Shown piece after piece: positions 58,924 through 64,000 of a stretch of 64,000 bases of DNA. Every line of letters starts with the position of its first letter. Position 1 is the first letter of the stretch. The DNA comes from JANOMH01 sp031422295. Its GTDB lineage: Bacteria; Pseudomonadota; Alphaproteobacteria; Rhodobacterales; Rhodobacteraceae. The translations under genes and the position numbers were made by a program. Below the pieces are notes generated by a model, which saw only the letters and a program-made list of their open reading frames with translations, was not told the origin of the DNA and searched no databases. The stretch covers positions 62,001 through 126,000 of the forward strand of contig JANOQM010000056.1 in NCBI GenBank assembly GCA_031422295.1, given 5' to 3'.

Positions 58924-59781
58924 GTGACCGTGGCAGCACATCTGAATTTCCGGCGTGCGGCAGATGAGCTTGGTCTGTCGCCCTCGTCGCTCAGCTACAC
59001 GATGCGCACGCTTGAACAGAATCTCGGCGTTCGTCTGCTGAACCGCACAACCCGCTCGGTGCAACCAACCGAGGCCGGGGCGCGGCTGCTGGCCCGGTTG
59101 CAGCCGGTCTTGCAGGATCTGTCCGCCGCCCTGCGTGAGGTGGATGAGTTCCGCGATCAGCTGCGGGGCACCTCGCGCATCAACGCGCCCGAAACGGCGG
59201 CACGCCTATTGGTACGCCCCGTGGTTCCGCCGTTTCTGGCGAAGTATCGCGATATGTCCGTCGATATCGTAACCGAAGGCCGTCTGATCGACATTGTCGC
59301 CGAGGGCTTTGCTGCTGGCGTGCGTCTGGGCGAGGCAGTGCCGCAAGACATAATCGCTGTGCATTTCGACGGCGAGGCAGGGTTTCTGGCCGTGGCCTCG
59401 CCGCACTATCTGGCACAGCACGGGGTGCCGCAGGTACCCGACGATCTGCGCGCCCATGCCTGCATCCGCCACCGGATGCCCAGCGGCAAGCTGTTCCGCT
59501 GGGAGTTTGCGCGTCACGGCCAGATGCTCGCCATGGATGTGAACGGCCCGCTGACGCTGGATCATACCGGGCTGATGGTCGATGCGGCGGCTGACGGGCT
59601 GGGGATTGCCTATGTGCCTGAACGCGCGGCGCAGCCGTGGCTTGCAGATGGCAGGCTTGTGCCAGTGCTGTCCGACTGGTGCCCGGCCTTTCCGGGGTTC
59701 TTTCTCTACTTTCCGGGCCGCAGACAAATTCCAGCGGGCCTGCGCGCCTTCATCGACGTGTTGCGGCAGCGGCTGGCGTGA
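58924..59781 (+). CDS. LysR-family regulator with a doubtful N-terminus
   Basis: 285 residues from the GTG at 58924. The helix-turn-helix reads HLNFRRAADELGLSPSSLSY, then TMRTLEQNLGVRLL, then NRTTRSVQPTEAG, but LysR proteins normally have about 10 residues more before it. In this frame they are visible upstream (LNDLTAFVTVAAH) without any start codon: a TGA at about 58884 closes the frame, while an ATG there (58884 region) is one base out of frame. A one-base change has probably cut off the proper start. The GTG might still allow a short first helix. Effector domain intact. Confidence 0.7.
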   Translation: MTVAAHLNFRRAADELGLSPSSLSYTMRTLEQNLGVRLLNRTTRSVQPTEAGARLLARLQPVLQDLSAALREVDEFRDQLRGTSRINAPETAARLLVRPVVPPFLAKYRDMSVDIVTEGRLIDIVAEGFAAGVRLGEAVPQDIIAVHFDGEAGFLAVASPHYLAQHGVPQVPDDLRAHACIRHRMPSGKLFRWEFARHGQMLAMDVNGPLTLDHTGLMVDAAADGLGIAYVPERAAQPWLADGRLVPVLSDWCPAFPGFFLYFPGRRQIPAGLRAFIDVLRQRLA

Positions 59782-59975
59782 ACCCACCGCTCAAAGCCGA
59801 CCATCGCGGCAGCGGATCAGCTTGGCCAAAGCTCGTATGTTATGGTCGCCGCCGCAAACGACCGTCAGCGGCACATGGGTTCCGGTAGGGGGCCAATTTC
59901 CAGACTGACGGACAAAGCCGCCGGTCAGTGGTAGAGACTCGACAACACTCCGACACAATTAAAGTGAGACACCGA

Positions 59976-60725
59976 ATGACGATCACAAACCAAAATGAAC
60001 TTGATGGTCTGAAAGAAATTGGCCGTGTCGTGGCCAACACCATGCAATCCATGGCCAAAGCAATGGAACCCGGCATGACGACGAGAGAGCTGGACGATAT
60101 CGGCCGCGCACTTCTGGAGCGCGCAGGTGCCACCTCCGCGCCACAAAGCACTTATGACTTTCCGGGCGCGACTTGTATCAGCGTGAATGAAGAAATCGCG
60201 CATGGCATTCCCGGTGACCGGGTCATCTTGGCCGGCGATCTGGTCAATATTGACGTATCAGCCTCGAAGAACGGCACCTTTGCCGATACCGGAGCCACGT
60301 TCCGCATGGGCTTGGTTCGGCCCTCACTTGATCGACTGTGCCGGGATGGAAAGCGCGCCATGCGGATCGGCATTGCACAGGTGGGCCATGACAAACCGCT
60401 GGCGGGGATTGGGCAAGCCATCGGACGTTTCGCAGCGACGCGGGGCTATACCTTGATCCAGAACCTTGCCAGTCATGGTGTAGGCCGCGCCCTTCACGAA
60501 TATCCTGAAGAAGTGGCGACCTGGCCCACACGGGGCGACAAGCGGCGGATGCACAATGGCCTCGTGCTGACCGTCGAGCCGTTTTTATCCCGGGGTGGGA
60601 TCTGGGCTACGACGGGTCGCGACGACTGGACCCTTTACAGCGAGCCGCGCGCGCCGGTTGTCCAATATGAGCACACTGTAGTTGCGACAGATCGTGGCGC
60701 AATCATCGTCACACTGCCGGGCTGA
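59976..60725 (+). CDS. map: Methionine aminopeptidase type I
   Basis: 249-residue metallopeptidase that removes the first Met from new proteins. Metal ligands in order: Asp in VNIDVSASKNG, Asp in FADTGATFRMG, His in LASHGVGRALHEYP, Glu in LTVEPFLS, Glu in QYEHTVVATD. The substrate His is in EEIAHGIPG. There is no N-terminal zinc-finger extension. The ATG at 59976 begins the conserved start. Surrounded by regulator-oxidoreductase pairs, it is probably an accessory copy and not the essential one; this is inference. Confidence 0.92.
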   Translation: MTITNQNELDGLKEIGRVVANTMQSMAKAMEPGMTTRELDDIGRALLERAGATSAPQSTYDFPGATCISVNEEIAHGIPGDRVILAGDLVNIDVSASKNGTFADTGATFRMGLVRPSLDRLCRDGKRAMRIGIAQVGHDKPLAGIGQAIGRFAATRGYTLIQNLASHGVGRALHEYPEEVATWPTRGDKRRMHNGLVLTVEPFLSRGGIWATTGRDDWTLYSEPRAPVVQYEHTVVATDRGAIIVTLPG

Positions 60726-60785
60726 CTGCAACATCGGCGGCTTTGAGGCGCGGCGCAAAAGGCTGTCACCGCTGCCGCCGACCGT

Positions 60786-61667
60786 TCAAAGCCGCGCCAG
60801 ATGCAGCACCAGCGCATCGATGAAGACCCGGACTTTTGCCGACAGGCTGCGGTGGCTCGGGTAAAGCGCATGCACGTCGATCACGTCTGACCGGGCAACG
60901 GGAAACAGCCGTACCAGTGTGCCATCCGCGACCGCCTGTTGTGCCAGAAATCCGGGCAGACGGCCAATGCCAGCGCTGCCTTTTAGAACAATCTGCAGTG
61001 CTGCTGGCTCGGGGATGACCGTGCGGGGCTGAACCTCGATTGCTTCGGTGCTGCCATCGGCCATGCGAAACGTCCAGCTCATCACGCGGTCAAAGCCCGC
61101 GATCAGGGCATGATCCGCCAGATCGGCAATCGTGGCGGGACTGCCCTGTGCGCTAAGGTAACCGGGGCTAGCGCAGACCCACATTTCGATAGGGGTCAGC
61201 TTGCGAGCGATCAAGCCGGTGTCGGGCAGGGTGCCGATGCGGATCACAAGGTCGGCCGCCTCAACCGGCATGTCGATGATCCGGTTTTCAACGTCGAGAA
61301 CCACGTTCACCTCTGGATAGCGCGCCATGAACGCGGGCAGCATTGGCGCCAGAAGGCCCACCGCAAAGGTAAACGGCGCATTGATCCGCAACCGGCCACG
61401 CGGTACGCCGCCGTAACTTTCCAGTGCCGTCGACGCCTCATCGACATCGACAAGGATACGCTCGGCATAAGGGCGAAACAGCACGCCCGCATCGGTGAGG
61501 CGCAGATGACGGGTGGAGCGTTCAACAAGCACCGATCCGATCATCGCCTCCAGCCGCGTCAAAGATCGGCTGATCGTCGATTTTGGCAGACCCAGCGCGC
61601 GGGCCGCAGCCGATATGCTGTTCATATCGGCGATGCGCACAAAAGCGCGGATGTCGGCAATTTCCAT
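60786..61667 (-). CDS. LysR-family transcriptional regulator
   Basis: 293-residue LysR protein. It starts IADIRAFVRIADMNSISAAA, then RALGLPKSTISRSLTRLEAM and GSVLVERSTRHLRLTDAG, with an effector domain from about residue 90 (GRLRINAPFTFAVGLLAP). It is divergent from the NmrA-like and epoxide hydrolase genes, with two GTTGC/GCAAC palindromes between; it is their likely regulator. Confidence 0.92.
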   Translation of the reverse strand: MEIADIRAFVRIADMNSISAAARALGLPKSTISRSLTRLEAMIGSVLVERSTRHLRLTDAGVLFRPYAERILVDVDEASTALESYGGVPRGRLRINAPFTFAVGLLAPMLPAFMARYPEVNVVLDVENRIIDMPVEAADLVIRIGTLPDTGLIARKLTPIEMWVCASPGYLSAQGSPATIADLADHALIAGFDRVMSWTFRMADGSTEAIEVQPRTVIPEPAALQIVLKGSAGIGRLPGFLAQQAVADGTLVRLFPVARSDVIDVHALYPSHRSLSAKVRVFIDALVLHLARL

Positions 61668-61683
61668 CTATCGTTCCCAAATC

Positions 61684-61732
61684 GCAACGACGTGTTGCTT
61701 TGCCCCGCCATACCCGATGTTGCCGCAACATC
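61684..61732. promoter_or_regulatory. Paired GCAAC/GTTGC palindromes, LysR operator candidates
   Basis: At 61684-61698, GCAAC-GACGT-GTTGC. At 61716-61732, GATGTTGC-C-GCAACATC, with perfect 8-bp arms and T-N11-A geometry. The two sites share the half-site GTTGC and are centred 33 bases apart (about three turns). They sit between the LysR start (61667) and the NmrA-like start (61802). Confidence 0.6.
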
Positions 61733-61801
61733 TATCTTGTTTTCAGGTAAACCGGGGCTGCGCAATCCCGCCAGCCAAACGGACTTGTCAGGGGAACGCA
61801 C

Positions 61802-62731
61802 ATGCAGACGAACACTGAAACGCATCTGGTGGTTGGCGGTGCGGGTGATCTGGGGCACCGCATTGTGGCCGCCCTGTTGTCCAGCCCGCAACCCCGGCAC
61901 GTCCGGGTGGGCCTGCGCGGTGGACTGACCGGAAAGCATGCCGTGCGCGCGCAAGCTTGGGTTGCGGCGGGGGCGGAAGTGGTCGATGCCAACCTACAAG
62001 ACCGCGACAGCCTGTTGCGCGCTTGCGACGGTGTGACCGCAGTCATCTCGGCAGTGCAGGGTGGGCCGGAAACCATCATCGACGGGCAAATGAACCTGCT
62101 GGACGCCTGTCGCCAGACCGGCGTGGCACGTCTGGTGCCTTCAGATTTCGCCGAAGACCTGTTTTCGGTGCCCGAAGGCATCAATCCCTATCTGGATGTG
62201 CGCCGCCAGTTTGCGCGTCACCTGCAGTCCAGTGGTGTCGGCTACACACATATCCTGAATGGCGGGTTTATGGACGTGATCTTTGCCTCGCCGGGCCTTG
62301 TTCAAGCTGATGCGGGGACGATCAGCTTTTGGGGCGACGGCCACATGCCCCTCGACTTTACCACGCTGGATGATGTCGCAGCCTATGTTGTGGCTGCCAT
62401 CGACATCCCGGAGACATTGAACACCGTGGTCGAGGTTGCGGGAGACCGCCGCACCGTCCACCAGATCGCCAACGACTATGAAGCCGCGACCGGGCGGTCG
62501 CTGACCCGCATCTGCCGGGGGTCGATTGATGAAGGCTATGCCACATTGCGCCGGATGGTGGCCGAAGGCGCGCACCCGATGGCGCTGTTGCCGCTGCAAT
62601 ATCTGCTGCCGATGATGTCGGGCGAAGGGCGGCTGCGCAATGTCGCCAGTGCCGATTACCCCGGCGTACGCCCGACATCCCTGCGCAGTTTTCTGACCAA
62701 CGGTTTGGCCCCCGCCAGAGAGGTCGTGTGA
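61802..62731 (+). CDS. NmrA-like NAD(P)-binding reductase
   Basis: 309-residue atypical SDR of the NmrA/aromatic alcohol (isoflavone-type) reductase group. The dinucleotide loop is LVVGGAGDLGHRIVAALL, followed by VVDANLQDRDSLLRACDGV, VARLVPSDFAEDLF (substrate helix region) and FTTLDDVAAYVVAAID. It forms an ATGA-type overlap with the epoxide hydrolase gene. The pair may act on the same epoxide or aromatic substrate; the substrate is not identifiable. Confidence 0.82.
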   Translation: MQTNTETHLVVGGAGDLGHRIVAALLSSPQPRHVRVGLRGGLTGKHAVRAQAWVAAGAEVVDANLQDRDSLLRACDGVTAVISAVQGGPETIIDGQMNLLDACRQTGVARLVPSDFAEDLFSVPEGINPYLDVRRQFARHLQSSGVGYTHILNGGFMDVIFASPGLVQADAGTISFWGDGHMPLDFTTLDDVAAYVVAAIDIPETLNTVVEVAGDRRTVHQIANDYEAATGRSLTRICRGSIDEGYATLRRMVAEGAHPMALLPLQYLLPMMSGEGRLRNVASADYPGVRPTSLRSFLTNGLAPAREVV

Positions 62732-63891
62732 TGCCGAACCAGATTGAACCCTTTCACCTGTCGATCCCGGACGACGCCCTTATCGACCTGAAGGACCGCC
62801 TGTCACGTACCCGCTGGCCCGACGCGGAGACGGTGCCTGACACCAGCCAAGGCCCGCAACTGGCCAAGCTGAAGGCGCTGTGTGACTATTGGCAAACCAC
62901 CTATGATTGGCGGCGCTGCGAGGCGCTGCTGAACGGACTGGGTCAGTTCCGCACGGAAATCGACGGGCTGGGCATCCACGTTCTGCACATCCGCTCGCCC
63001 GAACCAGACGCGATGCCGCTGATCCTGACGCATGGCTGGCCGGGGTCGGTGCTGGAGTTTCGCGATGTCATCGGCCCGTTGACCAATCCCGCAGCCCATG
63101 GCGGCGATCCGCGCGATGCGTTCCATCTGGTGATCCCGTCGTTGCCCGGCTTTGGCTTTTCTGACAAGCCGACCGGTACGGGCTGGGGCATTTCGCGCAT
63201 TGCGGATGCGTGGATCACGCTGATGGACCGGCTCGGCTACTCCCGTTGGGGCGCGCAGGGTGGCGATTGGGGGGCGGCGGTCACCACAGCAATCGCGCAT
63301 AAAGCCCCGGCCGGTTGTGCGGGGATCCACCTCAACTTTGTGATGTACCAGCCGACAGCGGAGGAAATTGCAGACGCCACGCCTGCTGAACAGGCGATGC
63401 TGGCCAGCGCACGCCGCTATGACCGGATGCTGTCAGGCTATGCCAAACTGCAGGCGACGCGGCCGCAGACCATCGGCTATGCGCTGTCGGACTCGCCCGC
63501 TGGCCTCGCCGCTTGGATATATGCGATGTTTCAGGACGTGTCCGACAGCGGGGGTGATACGGAAAGCGTGTTCAGCAATGACACGATGCTGGACGACATC
63601 ATGATGTATTGGCTGCCGAACACCGCCGCATCATCGGCGCGGCTGTATTGGGAGGCGATGACAGAAATGAGGATGGGGCAGGCCAGGCCGGGGGCCCTAG
63701 CGTTGCCCACGGCGATTAGCATGTTTCCCGGAGAGAAGGTGCGCCTGTCGCGTGCGTGGGCGGAGAAGCGATTCAGCACCCTTGTCCACTTCAACGAGCT
63801 CGACCACGGCGGCCACTTTGCCGCGATGGAGCAGCCAACGGCGTTCGTAAGCGAGATCAGGGCGGGGTTCAGGGCGATGCGCGGCAGTTAG
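62728..63891 (+). CDS. Epoxide hydrolase (EHN domain plus alpha/beta hydrolase)
   Basis: 387-residue epoxide hydrolase. The N-terminal EHN domain is at residues 5-110 (FHLSIPDDALIDLKDRLSRT, then WRRCEALLNGLGQFRTEIDG). The hydrolase core has the oxyanion motif THGWPGS, the nucleophile Asp in QGGDWGAAVTT and the base His in DHGGHFAAME. It opens epoxides to diols. It overlaps the NmrA-like gene by four bases and is the last gene before a 10-bp hairpin. Confidence 0.92.
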   Translation: MMPNQIEPFHLSIPDDALIDLKDRLSRTRWPDAETVPDTSQGPQLAKLKALCDYWQTTYDWRRCEALLNGLGQFRTEIDGLGIHVLHIRSPEPDAMPLILTHGWPGSVLEFRDVIGPLTNPAAHGGDPRDAFHLVIPSLPGFGFSDKPTGTGWGISRIADAWITLMDRLGYSRWGAQGGDWGAAVTTAIAHKAPAGCAGIHLNFVMYQPTAEEIADATPAEQAMLASARRYDRMLSGYAKLQATRPQTIGYALSDSPAGLAAWIYAMFQDVSDSGGDTESVFSNDTMLDDIMMYWLPNTAASSARLYWEAMTEMRMGQARPGALALPTAISMFPGEKVRLSRAWAEKRFSTLVHFNELDHGGHFAAMEQPTAFVSEIRAGFRAMRGS

Positions 63892-63913
63892 GCTGCGCCA
63901 TGCGTCCCACAAA

Positions 63914-63946
63914 TGGCTGCACGTCTTTCAAAAGGGCGTGCAGCCA
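63914..63946 (+). terminator. Stem-loop after the epoxide hydrolase gene
   Basis: TGGCTGCACG pairs with CGTGCAGCCA (perfect 10 bp, 13-base loop), 23 bases after the stop. No T-run follows, so it is a terminator or message-end structure of moderate certainty. Nothing else was recognised up to base 64000. Confidence 0.6.
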
Positions 63947-64000
63947 GAGTGAGAGCCGAGCGTCCTCGCCTTACTTGGTGTCGACGTGGCCGTGTGCATG

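Noticed and set aside
1..64000. CRISPR arrays, tRNA and rRNA genes
   Set aside because: No regularly spaced repeats and no tRNA or rRNA-like sequence was noticed on either strand.

Overview
The window looks like a chromosomal (or large-replicon) segment of a Rhodobacteraceae-type alphaproteobacterium. The reasons are its high GC content, the protein types, a LexA box of the GTTC-N7-GTTC type, and an imuA-imuB-dnaE2 mutagenesis cassette. No rRNA, tRNA or CRISPR array was seen. About a dozen genes survive only as broken remnants, so this is an accessory region that has been reshuffled and is eroding.

Layout. (1) 1-4.8 kb: xylose uptake and entry into metabolism (xylH end, xylG, xylB, xylA), closed by a terminator. 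(2) 4.9-8.9 kb: a tight four-gene unit with a GNAT-like protein, an E1/ThiF-like adenylyltransferase, a membrane protein and a nitroreductase; I cannot assign it a known pathway. (3) 8.9-11.8 kb: flavin reductase, a stretch of gene remnants, creatininase-family protein and a deleted aldo/keto reductase. (4) 11.8-19.1 kb: LacI-type regulator divergent from a sterol-desaturase-like hydroxylase, a sugar/polyol ABC transporter, a Gfo/Idh dehydrogenase and a TIM-barrel isomerase, followed by a katG remnant.

(5) 19.7-40.3 kb: the main catabolic block. On the minus strand an eleven-gene run encodes a complete binuclear iron (propane/acetone/phenol-type, mim/prm) monooxygenase: hydroxylase alpha (mimA), reductase (mimB), beta (mimC), coupling protein (mimD), then amidohydrolase, an MIP18/PaaD-like protein, dedicated GroEL (mimG), alcohol dehydrogenase, a BLUF blue-light sensor and a DUF1097 membrane protein. 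Convergent to it lie a glyoxalase-like gene, a Tat-exported small subunit with a GMC dehydrogenase, and an AceE/transketolase-like ThDP enzyme. Upstream of mimA and divergent are four small or unknown genes and then an AcoR/MimR-type regulator. That regulator keeps its AAA+ ATPase motifs but has lost the GAFTGA sigma-54 contact loop.

(6) 40.3-46.9 kb: remnants, then TIGR03643 protein, truncated DUF427 protein, two methyltransferase-type proteins, an unusual photolyase (FAD domain first), a UbiB/ABC1 kinase and a DCC protein. (7) 47-52.4 kb: LexA-controlled imuA-imuB-dnaE2. (8) 52.6-53.0 kb: scars of an IS1182-like transposase and a DUF3363 relaxase. (9) 53.3-63.9 kb: oxidoreductases paired with divergent TetR/LysR regulators (aldo/keto reductases, a broken SDR, an NmrA-like reductase, an epoxide hydrolase), plus RidA and a type I methionine aminopeptidase.

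All family calls rest on reading motifs by eye; no database search was run.
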